From: Adiantum capillus-veneris
Lineage: Eukaryota > Streptophyta > Polypodiopsida > Polypodiales > Pteridaceae
NCBI GenBank assembly: GCA_014529385.2
Contig: CM043953.1
Span: 93,189,342-93,253,341 of the forward strand
Reading direction: 5' to 3'
DNA: 64,000 bases
In this document: positions 28,187 to 39,304 of the stretch, piece after piece
How positions within the stretch are numbered: position 1 is the stretch's first letter
Layout: each line of letters starts with the position of its first letter
Made by a program: the position numbers and the translations under genes
Notes under the pieces: model-generated
Told to the model about the DNA's origin: nothing
Databases searched by the model: none
The model's input: the letters and a program-made list of their open reading frames with translations, nothing else

Positions 28187-29711
28187 CGCCAAGTGCCCCC
28201 CCCCACCCCTCTTTTCCCTCAAAGCCTCTACTCACATTCCCTTTAATTCACCCCAAACTAAAAGTGGGGACCTCTACAAATTGGGGACCTCTAGTGAATC
28301 TATGAATGCACTCCTTAAACCCTTGTTCTCTAAGGACTTTTTGAGTAAAGCTTAAAACCATGAGTGAGTGGGGCTTTGCAACATTATGAAGTCTTATTGA
28401 ACAGACATTACCTTGCTCTAAGTCATATTTATTAGGAAGAATCCATTCAGATTAACCTCCCACCCTCGTTGCATCGGTGCCTTTGCCAAGTGCCACACCT
28501 GCTTCCCTACCCTCGTTTCCCAACCTTGCTTGCAGCCCGTTCTCTTCACTCCTACCTACGCTAGCCACTGCAAGTAGCAGCTCTCGTAGAGCAGCACAAC
28601 GTCCATCTGTAGGCACAAGAAGCTTTGGACAAATTCTCACAATAATTCCCACATTGTGACTTACCTCAACATCATGAGCTTCTATGAGGGAGGCACCGCA
28701 TACCTAGCTAGGTGCGATTGGGGGCAGGGGACGGCCGGCCCGGTGGGGGCAGGGATCAAGGGCACTGCATATGTAGGTAGGTACGATTGGGGGCAGGGGA
28801 CTGCCGGCCCGGTGGGGGGGCCGGCAGTCCCTGCCCCCAATCGTACCTAGCTACGTATGCGATGCCTCTCGAGTAGAAGCTCATGATGTGATTCATTGTA
28901 TGAAAAACATTGGAAAAAACTCCCTTTTCCTACATGAGAAAATTTCTATATCTTCTTGTGAGGACAAGGACTAGCCGGAAATGACATTGTCGTAGAGCAG
29001 GCGACACCTTGAGAAATAACTGACGCATTACCCTATTGATGAGAGGATCTTCAGCTAGGGCCGCTATAGCATCTGCTTTAAAAAAACTTCTCTCTCTGTC
29101 CATCGCCTGCCATCTTATCCACCCCTTTGTCTTCCCCTGCTGTGCAAACTGCCCTCCATTCGATTTCAACCTTTGCGTCTGCCATCGGGCCTACGATTAA
29201 CAATACCCTTCCCCTTTTGCTCTTCGCATGCGCCTCAGTTGCCGCCCCATCCTCAGGCCTTCGTCATCCTCCCTTTGTGCCCTGCATGCACCCTACCACA
29301 AGAAGTTTTGGACAAATTCTCATAAGAATTCCCACATTGTGTCTTACTCGTGGGGGTCCCCTGCCCCGGATCGTACCTAGCTAGGTACGCGGTGCCTCTC
29401 GAGCAGAAGCACATGATGTTATTCATTGTATGGAAAACATTGGAAAAGACTTCATTTTCCTACACGAGAAAATTTCTAAATCCTCTTGTGTACGTCCGCT
29501 TGCCTTGCTGCTCATAGTATCTCTGCAGTTCGCCTCGCAGCCTAAGAGGGCTGCACCTAGGGCTACAGCCTTGTTGGAAAGCCTAGCGCTCTCGTTCAAA
29601 CCTCTGCATTGTAACCATGTGCAACCACCCCTCCCACTTCTTCTACACGTGCGCGCCCGCGCCCACACACACACGTGTATGAATGCAGCTCAATGGGGGA
29701 GAGAGCTGATT

Positions 29712-29756
<45 letters not shown>

Positions 29757-30168
29757 TGAGAGTGTATGAATGTGCCATCCGTCTGAAAAATCAGAAGGTT
29801 CTAGAGCGCGCTAGCGCAAAGCATTTCATATGCAAACAAGTCGACACTAACGCATAGACAACAACACTACTTGTTGTTAGAGAGAGTGCAGACGAGAGAG
29901 AGATGGAGAGAAAGATACGTTATTTTTATTAGCAAACCTAAACAATAATAGCCTAAAAACTTTAAAAGAATGTCTAAAAAATGTGTACACAATTTGGTTG
30001 CCGGCAGGCAGTGCCAACAAAGAACTAAACAAGAACGTGTCTTACGAACTTGCACCCAAATATGTGTCCCTAATTTTGGAAAGCAGGACACATTAGATAG
30101 AATCTCCTAAGATGCTCAACCAACTCTGAGGGAAAAAACGCGCAGCCATCACGTGGAGGAGAGAGATT

Positions 30169-30202
<34 letters not shown>

Positions 30203-31185
30203 GCTGTGTTGCCGTGCGTCAGGACTCCAGTGAGCGAGGGAGAGATTCTTGGTGTGTTGAGCCTGCGCTTGTGCTGGAAGGCTGTGCATGGGGAAGTTCT
30301 GCAGAGATGGGAGCCTGCGCGCCAGATGGCGCCCGCAACATAGAGAAGGGATGGGGTCGTGCTGGAAGGGTCTGCATGGGCAAGTTGTGCAGAGATGCCA
30401 TGAGAGGGAGCCTGCGCGGCAGATGGCGCCCCCAGCAGAGAGAAGGGAAGGGACAGTTCCAAGGGGAATGTTGTGGTGCGCGATGTCTGGCTCTCTTTGT
30501 CTCCCTCTGCACCATGCTCCCCTTGGCGCAAGGCGAATGCTGCCCTACGCATCTCTGTCTTCCCGAGCATACTTCATGGCTGCATGGTTGCGCGCACCCA
30601 ATACCAGACTGGCAATGTATTGCTGTAGCAATGTTTGGACAAGGCAGCGCGTGCGAGCAAGCGATGGATCTGTCAAGAATCATGCTCGAGTTCGCACGCC
30701 TCTACAAACGCTTACCAGACGCAGGTGACCGCTCCTTTTGGCAGCTCTGCCAAAAACGCTTCAATGGCGTATTTACCTGTAAGCAGATGCAGACCGGGGA
30801 GGGGGAGGTGAGGACAAGTAGGGCGTCTAAAAAGTTAAGATATAGTGGAAATCTTTTCAACAAATTAATTAATGAATCCGACTTGGACCCAGTATGTTTA
30901 CTTGGCTTTTATTATTCATATGAAAGTATTCACTTTCGCTTGATTTATGAAAACTATTTATTTCTCCCTTAACTTCCAAGCAAAACTTAACTATTGATCA
31001 AACTCACAACAATTGTCCCTTGGAGCAAACATTTACCATTTTCCTTTGTTCCCAAACAGCATCTCAGCATCTCCTTCGGGTTCCCTCAAAACTAATGAAT
31101 CCAAAATTGTTGGGACATACCTGGGACATACTAACATCAAACTCTTTACACACACACTCTCTCTCTCTCACACACTCACACGATT

Positions 31186-31220
<35 letters not shown>

Positions 31221-31891
31221 GAGCTTGGAGGAATATAAATTTAGTTTAACCAAGGTTTTGTTTGTGTGAGCAGGAGCTAATTGGTGCAGGAATTGACACA
31301 TCGGCAACGACATTAGATTGGGCCATGGCAGAGCTAGTGGGGAACCCAAGGGCAATGAGGAGGATGCAAGAGGAGCTTGATGGAGTGACAAAAGGGGATA
31401 GTAGGATGATTGAAGAAGAGGAGATTGGGAGCTTGGTCTACACAAAGGCAGTGCTGAAGGAGACAATGAGGCTACATGCCCCGGTGCCATTGCTATTACC
31501 CCACATGTCAACCGAGGAATGCTATGTGGGTGGGTATCGCATCCCCAAAGGGTGTAGACTACTCATAAACGTATGGGCCATTGGACGAGACCCTAAGAGT
31601 TGGGAAGAGCCAGAGAAGTTTAGCCCAGAGAGGTTCTTGACGGAGACAGGCTCTCTCTTTGATGTGCGCGGCCAAAACTTTGAGTTATTGCCCTTTGGTA
31701 GTGGTCGACGCATTTGTCCAGGCATGCCACTTGCCCTGCCCTTGATCCTCTCCACACTTGTAAACCTTGTTCACACCTTTGATTGGCACCTTCATCCTGA
31801 CCACCCCCTTGACATGTCTGAGCGCTTTGGTGTTGTTGCCAATCGTGCTCACCCACTTATGGCCATTCCCAAGCTTCGCCATTCATTTTAG
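23913..31891 (+). CDS. Cytochrome P450 (plant A-type), two exons
   Basis: Exons 23913-24794 (294 codons) and 31274-31891 (206 codons) join in phase 0 with gtatgc...gcag borders, giving 499 residues, normal for the family. An N-terminal hydrophobic anchor (about residues 9-30) precedes the proline hinge LPPGPWGLPVIGN. Exon 2 holds the I-helix ELIGAGIDTSATT (oxygen-binding A/GGxDT), the ExxR motif KETMRLHAP, PERF, and the heme loop PFGSGRRICPG with its Cys ligand. It should be an ER-anchored NADPH-dependent monooxygenase of the CYP71 clan; the substrate cannot be read. The single intron position matches the usual A-type site. The intron is 6.5 kb of repeats, yet both exons are clean. This is the only gene in the window that reads intact. 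Confidence 0.93.
24795..26004. other. P450 intron, 5' part: short repeats and a possible captured fragment
   Basis: Contains two copies of an aaccagag...gatacatagct unit (about 24955-25025), (TA)n at about 25588-25612, and two copies of a gatcaggtctggtc...(CT)n(CA)n unit at about 25675-25802. A separate open stretch at 25083-25271 is described on its own. Confidence 0.65.
25083..25271 (-). pseudogene. Possible captured gene fragment, unrecognised
   Basis: A 62-residue open frame rich in charged residues (KYFYDQVHLWENEID, ERLQTEIDK), antisense within the P450 intron. Its composition and third-position bias look more coding-like than the surroundings. No splice partner or family is seen. It may be a transduplicated exon or chance. 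Confidence 0.25.
26005..26858 (+). mobile_element. Non-autonomous element, about 850 bp, copy A
   Basis: This block (from acataccgggtcaaagtcgg to aattagggacacat) occurs again in reverse orientation at 30062-30897 with only a few per cent differences by eye. Both ends stop at matching points and flanks differ, so they are two insertions or an inverted pair of one family. It is GC-rich with internal tandem similarity (catctggcgcg/catctgccgcg units near 26500 and 26610). No transposase is encoded. Open frames on both strands look incidental. Confidence 0.65.
26866..27545 (+). mobile_element. Diverged relative of the 850-bp element
   Basis: Directly after copy A. It begins aacatactttcattaattaa, like the start of copy A, and near 27500 has attaatgtgtcctgct followed by cacatt, like the end of copy A. 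The interior holds tandem blocks with tgcatccgtgcgtgcatggg at about 27105, 27210 and 27318. Confidence 0.45.
27980..28184. repeat. (CT)n microsatellites in the P450 intron
   Basis: Two long CT tracts, at about 27980-28040 and 28147-28184, are separated by about 100 bp of unique sequence. Confidence 0.9.
28440..29485. repeat. Dispersed repeat in two copies with a GC-rich hairpin
   Basis: The order tttggacaaattctcac, cccacattgtg, gtacctagctaggtac, gatgcctctcgag, cattgtatg, aaacattggaaaa and ttcctacatgagaaaatttc appears near 28620-28950 and again near 29295-29490. The first copy contains the hairpin at 28767-28860. Confidence 0.65.
28767..28860. repeat. GC-rich hairpin, about 42-bp arms
   Basis: The left arm runs from 28767 (gcatatgtaggtaggtacga) to ggcc at about 28808, and the right arm from about 28819 to 28860 (ctagctacgtatgc). 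The arms differ at only a few positions and the spacer is cggtgggggg. A diverged half copy of the left arm precedes it at about 28697-28755. Confidence 0.82.
30062..30897 (-). mobile_element. Non-autonomous element, about 850 bp, copy B (inverted)
   Basis: Reverse-oriented copy of 26005-26858, from atgtgtccctaattttgg to ccgacttggacccagtatgt. With copy A it brackets about 3.2 kb of the P450 intron in inverted orientation. Confidence 0.68.
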
Positions 31892-32217
31892 CTTTGTGAT
31901 TGTAATATAACTTCAAGACAAAAACAATCATGCTCAAATTCAAGTGTGTACATTACTTTAGTGTAGCAATACAAAACAAAATCTTGGTCGCATCAGCAAA
32001 CCACATTTACATCACTCTTAATCTAGGCTAGATATTTGCCCTACCCAGGAGATTTGAGAATCTGCGCACTATTGCATTTAACCTATTTAGTTGAGCCTTC
32101 AAAGTTAAATAGTTGAGCCTTCAAAGTTTTCAGTTCTTTTTGCACTGACAACATTTTTTCTTCTAATCTTGTCACTTGGATGTGTAACATCGACACCATA
32201 TGTTGGGGTAAAGGTGC
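31892..32217. other. P450 3' flank, no further gene seen
   Basis: AT-rich downstream sequence with a short tandem echo of gttgagccttcaaagtt at about 32092 and 32113. A polyadenylation site may lie here but no signal is decisive. Confidence 0.5.
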
Positions 32218-32995
32218 TACGCTTTTGCTCGGGCCAGATGTCCGATGTCCATCCGTTTGCTCACATGTGTGCATACCCTTATTTTTCATATACATGAGAA
32301 TAAGGAGCACCTCACTTACTTGAGTCAGTTCCTGAGGTTTCTCCATCCATACCGGTCTCGTGCTTCTCCACTTCCCTGCGCACAACGCACCGTGCATGCA
32401 CGCACGCATTCGTGCGCACACTCACTCACAAGTGGTATCAGAGCTTTGTTTCGGCGACAACGGTGGTCTTTCAGCGATGACGGAGCTGGGATGGAGCTCG
32501 ATGCTTCACGGCACCGGATCGGACTGATTCGGGGCGGATCCGACACGGATCGCTCGATCCAACACAAATCGGGCGAGATATGTGAGATCTCGAGCTCGGC
32601 TATTCAACACGTGCAGCCCCTCCCTCGCGTGTGAGGCATCTTGAAGATTCTCTGGAATCAGAGGAAGAAAGGTAGAGCTTGAAGCTTTGCAGGGAATTGA
32701 AGCATCGGGTCTGCACTGAGTCTTGTAAGCCTTGAAGGCTTTGGAGCCAGACGGGGAATGAGTGCATATCTAGATCTCAGTAGAGTTTGGAGATTTTGGA
32801 GCTCCACAGAACTCGACTGGGACTTGAACCATTTGGGAAAGGGGAGAAGCACGAGTCTGATATGGGTGGAGCAACCTCAGGAACTGACTCAAGTGAGTGA
32901 GGTGCTCCTTATTCTTATGTGTATGAAGAATCAGGGTATATACACAGGTCGACGAGCAGCCGGACATCGAACGTCGGCCCGAGCAAAAGCATAGC
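32218..32995. mobile_element. Foldback structure with an LTR-type primer binding site inside
   Basis: The left arm at about 32218-32376 and the right arm at about 32843-32995 are reverse complements (shared gagcacctcacttacttgag, aactgactcaagtgagtgag in complement, and gctcgggc). Between them, at 32433, is tggtatcagagc, the plant initiator-Met tRNA primer site that follows an LTR. This looks like the 5' end of a small LTR element whose LTR-like arm was duplicated in inverted orientation. No coding region survives. Confidence 0.5.
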
Positions 32996-33114
32996 GCCTT
33001 TATCCCAAGAATCTCCCATTTAAAGGTGATGCGCTGATAAGTGAGATCTACTAGCTAAACTACTAGTATGTACAAAGAAACTAGGCGAGAGACTCTCAGC
33101 CTATGCCCACTGGC

Positions 33115-33519
33115 TCACTCTGTCGATCTACACACAGTCGTATCGGCTCTGGTGGTAGGATGATCTCCAATGAATTCCTTTCTAAGAATAGCAACCAAAA
33201 TGTCTTCTATCCTCTCAATTTCTGGGTCTTCAATTTGCGCAAACGAGCTATCTGTTTGCGTCTCACCCAATGCAAGTAGTTGATTCTCATCCTCTTCCTC
33301 CATTGTTGCACTACAAAGATGAAGACGAACTGTTAATTTTATTTGTGGGTCTTCAATTTGCGCAAACGAGCTATCTGGTTGCGTCTCACCCAATGCAAGT
33401 AGTCGATTCTCATCCTCTTCCTGCATTGTTGCACTACAAAGATGAAGACGAACTGTTAGTTTTATTCTCTCAACAAAAAATAAATAGGAATAAGAAGATG
33501 CAGAACCAGTGTTAGTCAA
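33115..33519 (-). CDS. Unrecognised ORF with a 41-residue in-frame duplication
   Basis: An open frame of 134 codons. A 123-bp unit (starts at 33224 and 33347) is repeated with few changes, giving two copies of a segment containing LHLCSAT, EEEDEN, LLALGETQ and SSFAQIEDP. The repeat length is a multiple of three and keeps the frame, which suggests it was translated when it formed. No known motif is seen. It may belong to the broken reading on the same strand just upstream (33520-34311). Confidence 0.35.
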   Translation of the reverse strand: MTNTGSASSYSYLFFVERIKLTVRLHLCSATMQEEDENRLLALGETQPDSSFAQIEDPQIKLTVRLHLCSATMEEEDENQLLALGETQTDSSFAQIEDPEIERIEDILVAILRKEFIGDHPTTRADTTVCRSTE

Positions 33520-34311
33520 CTAAGAAACTTTTGTGACACCAATATGATGTACTAGTGGGATGTATCCGATCATCAATAGGTGTGGCTGCTCGGATACAAA
33601 AGACATATGGCGTGATCAACAGTTTCAAAAACCAGTTGTTGGCTAGGAAAATTTGACACCATACCTCTGCTTTCTTGCCAATGTGACAAAAACCAATCCG
33701 ATCATGGAGGGAAAGTCCCATATATCTCGTTGTTAACAAAGATGCTAACAACGTCTTTGTATCTCATAGTTGATGGATATATCATGCATCTCCAAGGGAA
33801 CTTGATCTTTTCTAACTGCATGCGTCGCCCTTGGTGTGGAGTTATCCACAAGGAAGATAGATAGTATTTTCCAGTCTTTTACCATTCTATGCAAGGTCAA
33901 TAGGAAATCATTGCCTACATGGTGTCACAAGTTAAATTTTCAAAACATTAATGCTTTGTCAAAAATGTTCGCCGATGTTAAGAAAAACTTGTTCTCAAGT
34001 TCATTAGTACCGTACAAGCTATATAGCTCTATGCCTTTATTCACATCAGTAGTGACACTAATATTGTGCACTACTTTTTGAAAGTATGGTTCATCATTCT
34101 CCTTTAGATAATAGCCTACCATGCCTTCAAACATGTGCATCTTATGTTGTTTTAGCTTCTGACACAGCACCATCCCACATGGAGAGGTTGATTTATCCCA
34201 TCCCAAATACACTTTGATTTTATTGTTGACAATGATAAGTGATGTCGCCCACAAACGGATCACCATTTGAAAATAAAGATAAAAAGATCCCCTCTCCTCT
34301 CGACTGCACAC
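33520..34311 (-). pseudogene. Broken protein-coding remnant, unrecognised
   Basis: On the minus strand, 34311-33940 is open for 123 codons (MFEGMVGYYLKENDEPYFQ, SLYGTNELENKFFLTSANIF) and continues in shifted frames (LPTWCHKLNFQ; LHDRIGFCHIGKKAEVW) to about 33520. Spacing and residue quality look like a decayed protein of a mobile or viral-like replicon, but I cannot name the family. Several stops and shifts occur. Confidence 0.4.
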
Positions 34312-34496
34312 AAGACAGCTAGTGTTTCCCTTTCAAAAACAATTGCATGCATGCTAACAATGTTATATCTATGTCATCACCCCCTATAGATATAGTCACA
34401 CTCACTTCCATCACTCTCTTGATTAGTTTCGACACATTTCCCTTGCCCTGCTCTACTTTAAAGACTTTCGTTCTCTTTGAAACAATGTGTTGCTCT

Positions 34497-35511
34497 TGTA
34501 ATGGAAATGGCCTATGAACTTTGAGAGTAGCGGAATTAGGAAAATTAGAGAAATCACTTTTGTGAGATTACTTTGAGAGCATAGATGGTGAACTTAATTG
34601 GTGGTAGCAACATAAACATAGTACTTAGATAACTTTGCATGATCAATTCTTTTGCAAGACTCAAAGAGAGTTTAGAGAACATGACAACAATTGAGGATCA
34701 GATTTATATGGAGCCGGTCCCCCCTCCAATAGGCATTTGTATTATAGTTTCTCCCATCAAGAGAGACTTGGTACAATACAATCTTTGTGTTCCTTGTGAC
34801 CTAAGTGATGCAATGAAGATGGAAAGCTTCATGCATCACTAACATAACGTAAACTTTGCAAAAAGCATTAACTATCCCAAGCCTCAGTCCCAAGGCCTCA
34901 AACACCTTCGAAGGTGGAGAGAGCTAGCGGGGAATGAGGTTAGGGAAGAGGAAGAAGAAACATTCCATATGAGAAAGAAGTAGCTCCTCACTTATCATCA
35001 CTCTTCTTGCTAGCATACATAATAACATAGTAATGAAGATGGAGAAGATAGCAAGATTAAGCATTGAAGCATGGTTATTGGTTGGATTTGCATTCCATAG
35101 CCAAGAGTGTTGGTGTAGGCTCTCAACTTCTCTACTAGCTTGGAGAAGGAGATGGAGCTCTTGCACTTCACACAATGAGAGAGTGTGTGAGTGTGTGTGA
35201 GACAATATACCTGCGCAAGCAACCCCCCTTGTTGCTTTGGTCGACCCCCTTTTGTAGCACATGCTTGAATCTCATTGGAACCCTCCAGGCCTAGCCAATC
35301 ACATGCAAGAGGCATATCAAGCAAGTGTGCTAGTCAGTGTCCCCTTTTCCCCTTTGAGAGAGAGGACTTGATAAATGAAAAAACACTTAGTTAAATTAAC
35401 TAATCTATCATTGGACCCCTTGGAAGGCCAATCAATAGGCTTTAGGCACACCATGAGGGCAACATGGGTAGGGGCTTGACATGTGTCCTTGCTGCCTCTT
35501 GAGGCTTGTGA

Positions 35512-35570
<59 letters not shown>

Positions 35571-36141
35571 CTCTCATCCCCTAACTTTAGGGCTCTCCCC
35601 CTCCTTGGTAGGTATGTTGTTGAATTTTGGAACACAAGCACCTTAGTTAGCAAGCACGACAAAGAATCTCAAGCTTGGGTAGTGTTCCCACAAGCACCTC
35701 AAGCTCCCTAGTCAGCAAGCATGACAAGCACCTCAAGCATCTTAGTCAGCAAGCACAACAAGCACCTCAAGCACCTTAGTTGTCAAGAACGACAAGAACC
35801 TCAAGCACCTTAGTCATCAAGCACGACAAGCATGACAAGCACCTCAAGCTTGGGCAGGGTTCCCACCTTAAGCACAACCCTAGCTTACCTAAGGTCAAAA
35901 GACTTTTACACTAACTTTTGGAGGTCTTTAATGAAGCTAACCCTAAGGTACTTAAGCTCCATTAGTCTTGATCTTTGATGACCATCTCCCGTTTGGACCC
36001 ATTACCTTTGGTCCCGTGCTAAGGTGCATCTAAAGCACATATCCATATTGTAACCCTTGTTCTTGTTTATTCACCCATATTAAATGATCAGTTTCATATG
36101 AGAAAATCAATTGGGTTGGTTAGATATTAGATTTTATGAAA
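34497..36141 (-). repeat. 3' LTR of element 2
   Basis: On the plus strand it runs from tgtaatggaaatggcc to attttatgaaa. In element orientation it starts TTTCATAAAATC (expected TGT...) after the purine tract caagagaggggtaa. It contains a (TG)n tract at 35517-35569 and a caccttagtca/gcaagcac minisatellite at about 35640-35870. Confidence 0.82.
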
Positions 36142-37530
36142 TTACCCCTCTCTTGAAATCATAGTCGTCCTCGACTATGAGGTAGAAGAGATAAAGCCTT
36201 AGTCATTAGTCAATATTTCTTAGCGGGTAGAGGATTCCTTTTTTCCCTACGACATCATTCCAGGATGGATGACTAATCCATTTGGCGCCTAGGAGACATA
36301 GCTGCCGCAAGCATGTCTGCCCTTTGAATCATGAAGTACTTGAGACTTTGGTGGTCAATTTGTAGAATAAATGGAGTTCCTAATAGATAGTGCTTCCATG
36401 TGTCTAGGGCATGTAGAAAAGCTAAAAGTCTCATAAATACCTAAGACCTGTTCATCCGTATTGAACCTTGGGCTCTCATATGCTATGGCATGCCCTTCTT
36501 GAAGCAAGACTGCTCCGGGGCAATCACCACAAGTATCACATTGGACCTAAAATGGCTTTGAGAGATCCAAAAGCATGAGAATTGGTTGGGAGGTAAGGTT
36601 CTCTTTGAGCTTGTCAAAAGCATTTTTTCTCCTTAGCAATACTTAACGTTATTCTTTGTTAAGTCATGTAATGGTCCTGCTATTTGAGAAAATTTTTCTA
36701 TGAAGCGTCTATAGTATGCACACATACCAATAAAACTTCTTAGCTCATATAGATTCCTTGGATTAGGCCATGCTTTTATTACCTCTAACTTCGATGGATC
36801 CATATGGATACCATCTTGTGAGATAATATGACCTAAGTATTGAATCTCTTGAAGGAAAGATTCGCTTTTCTTTTGGTTGAGAAAAAGCTTGTTCTCCCTC
36901 AATGCTTGAAAAATCAATTGAAGATGTTTCTTGTGCTCCTCCAAGGACTTGGAGTAGATGATGATATCATCAAAGAACACTCCAGTGAATTTGCGGTAGG
37001 TTCTAAATATTTTCTCCATTAATCGATTGAACGTGACTGGTGCATTAGTCAAGCCAAAAGGCATGACTAGATATTCATAAAGGCCAAACGTTGTATGAAA
37101 CACGGTCTTTAGGATATCTTCATCCCATATCCTTATTTGATGATAGCCACTTTTAAGGTCAATCCTAATGAAGTGGCAAAGATCCTTGTAGCTTATCAAA
37201 CAGATCTTCTACCCAAGGGACAAGAAATCTGTTTTTGATAGTGATATGGTTTAGTGTTCGATAGTCCACACACATGTAGTATGCACCATCTTTCTTTTGC
37301 TCTAAAAGGACTACATAACAAAATGGAGAGGATCTAGGCCTCACCATCCCTTTGTCTACCAATTCTTGTACTTGCCTCATGATTTCTCTTGTTGAGCTTG
37401 GGAAACTTGATAAGGAGGCTTGTTAGGTGGTGAGCTTCCTGGTAGGAGCTCAATTTGATGGTCATCATCCCCTTGCTTTGGAGGTAAGTCCGTAGGGATA
37501 TCATAGATGAACACATCTTGGAATCCTTTT
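36142..37530 (-). pseudogene. Reverse transcriptase and partial RNase H of element 2
   Basis: Minus-strand RT motifs in order: DKGMVRPRSSPFCYVVLLEQ, CVDYRTLNHITIKNRF, IDLKSGYHQIRI, VMPFGLTNAPVTFNRLM, FFDDIIIYSK and YLGHIISQDG, then the connection motif IGMCAYYRRFIEKFSQIAGP. The longest open part is 36633-37199. RNase H-like remnants continue with stops to about 36340, after which the sequence jumps to the LTR without integrase. Confidence 0.88.
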
Positions 37531-37894
37531 AGAAAATTAGACTAGTCTAACTCTTTTTGATTCCTACCATTTACATTTGATGAAACATTAGGACTTTTTA
37601 GAGACTCTTTGACAAACATCATGTACATAGAAACTGAGCTCTTCATTGATTTATAAAAGCAGGAGGATTTACAAGTGGTATAGAATGACCAGACTCACTA
37701 GCAACTATATACATGCTCTTTCCCCTGTAGATGAAGTAGATTCTCGTTTCAGGGAACTTCATGTTATAGCAACCATGCAGTTGAACCATGGTGCCCCTAG
37801 GATAGCATCCTCATGTTGGAGAGGAGAGATGAAAAAGTCTTCTTTGTCGACATAGATTTGGACATGGAGCCTCAACTTCCCAATCAAGGGAGGC

Positions 37895-38369
37895 TCATTG
37901 TCCCTTGAAAGCGGTGTCAGCCGTTACGGTATCTCCCATCTCAAAAGCTTGATTGCCCAACTTGGTGGCCAACCCTATTGATATGAAGTTCTGAGTAGAG
38001 CCGGGGTCAAACAAGATGAAGGCATCATTCTCCCTTACCTTTCCCCAAGCGTAGGAGAGAGAAGATCCTTTGTAATGAGAATCCTCTTTTGGAGCTTCGA
38101 TGGTGGAAGCCCTAGGAGTCACATTGCGAGCATTTTGCTTGGGGCAAGAACGATATCCATGTCCTTGCTCTCCACACTTAAAACATTTATGGTCCTTGTG
38201 AAAAGCTTCAAGCTCTTCAAGAGAGAGATTTTTTTCACCTTTGTAAACTCCCTTCTCCTTGGACCTATTGTTGTTGTTGAAATTGCCTTGGGAAGAATTT
38301 TGGGCATTGTTTTTCCCTTTTGCATCACTCCTGTCTTTGTTTTCCATGGGCTTGACATTCCGTCTAGCC
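37895..38369 (-). pseudogene. Zinc knuckle and retropepsin of element 2
   Basis: The frame carries a CCHC knuckle (CFKCGEQGHGYRSCP) about 30 codons before a retropepsin active site (ILFDPGSTQNFIS, D-x-G-S/T). The segment then breaks off at a stop. The upstream end is cut by the inserted 935-bp element at 38370. Confidence 0.87.
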
Positions 38370-39304
38370 CATTAGGAGATTTCAGAGGTCTTTTGGAGGG
38401 CCTTTTAGAAGAGAGAGGAAAAAACGCTCCTCCAATGAAAGAAGAGCTTACGTTACGTAGAAAAATAGATTGATATTAAGAAAAATGTAAAAAAGGTGTC
38501 AGTGGTCCTTGACAACGGACGCCTTTTCATTCAATGCGAATGTCTTTTTCATGAGGTAGGCGACGCTCATTTAATATGACGTTCATCATCATTAAAATTT
38601 AAAAAAAATCACAAAACTGTCAATTGGTGTTAAAATTTGAAGCTTTTGACACCGCCAATGCGTCCGGAACGTTCAAAAACCTAAAAAACTCCTATCTACT
38701 TACCTCAATCTGACACCCGGAGAGGGAGAAATCGCCAAAAAACCCCTGAAAAGAGGATTTTGGATCATGGCACGCGAGGGACCATCTGAAGAATTCTAGA
38801 TGACCCTCTGCGCACCGTGATCCACTTTTTTGATTTTTTGCCTCACGACGCGTGGAGGGCCATTTGGAATTTTCTAGATGGTACCCCGCGCACCGAGGCA
38901 AAATCTCCTTTTTAGGGGTATTTTGACAATTTCTCCCTCTTTGGCTGTCAGATTGAGGCAAGTAGATAGACATTTTTTAAGTTTTTGGTCATTTTGGACG
39001 CATTGGCGGTATAAAAAACTTTAAATTCTAACACCGACTAATAATTTTGTGATTTTTTTAAAATTTCAATGATGACGAAAGCTATATTGAATGAGCGTCG
39101 TGTACTTCATGAAAACGACACACGCATTGAATGAAAAAGTGATCGTTTTCAAGGATTTTTAAAAAGTTAGATTCAATTTTTAGAGTGTTCAGTTGTTCTT
39201 TTGGACGTACGCAACAAGTGCAAGTATATTTTAAGAACTTCTTCTAGAGAGAGAAATAGGATTTCTTAGAAGGCCCTCCAAATGACCTCCGAAATCTCCT
39301 AATG
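38370..39304. mobile_element. 935-bp foldback MITE sharing ends with the 12-kb element
   Basis: The ends 38370-38402 and 39272-39304 match the 12-kb element TIRs (CATTAGGAGATTTCRGAGG...ggagggcc). The left end also continues gaagagagaggaaaa and the right end ttctaagaaa, as in the big element. Apart from its ends it is nearly self-complementary: long arms of roughly 400 bp meet near 38830, so the single strand would form a giant hairpin. No protein is encoded. It lies in gag of element 2. Confidence 0.88.
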
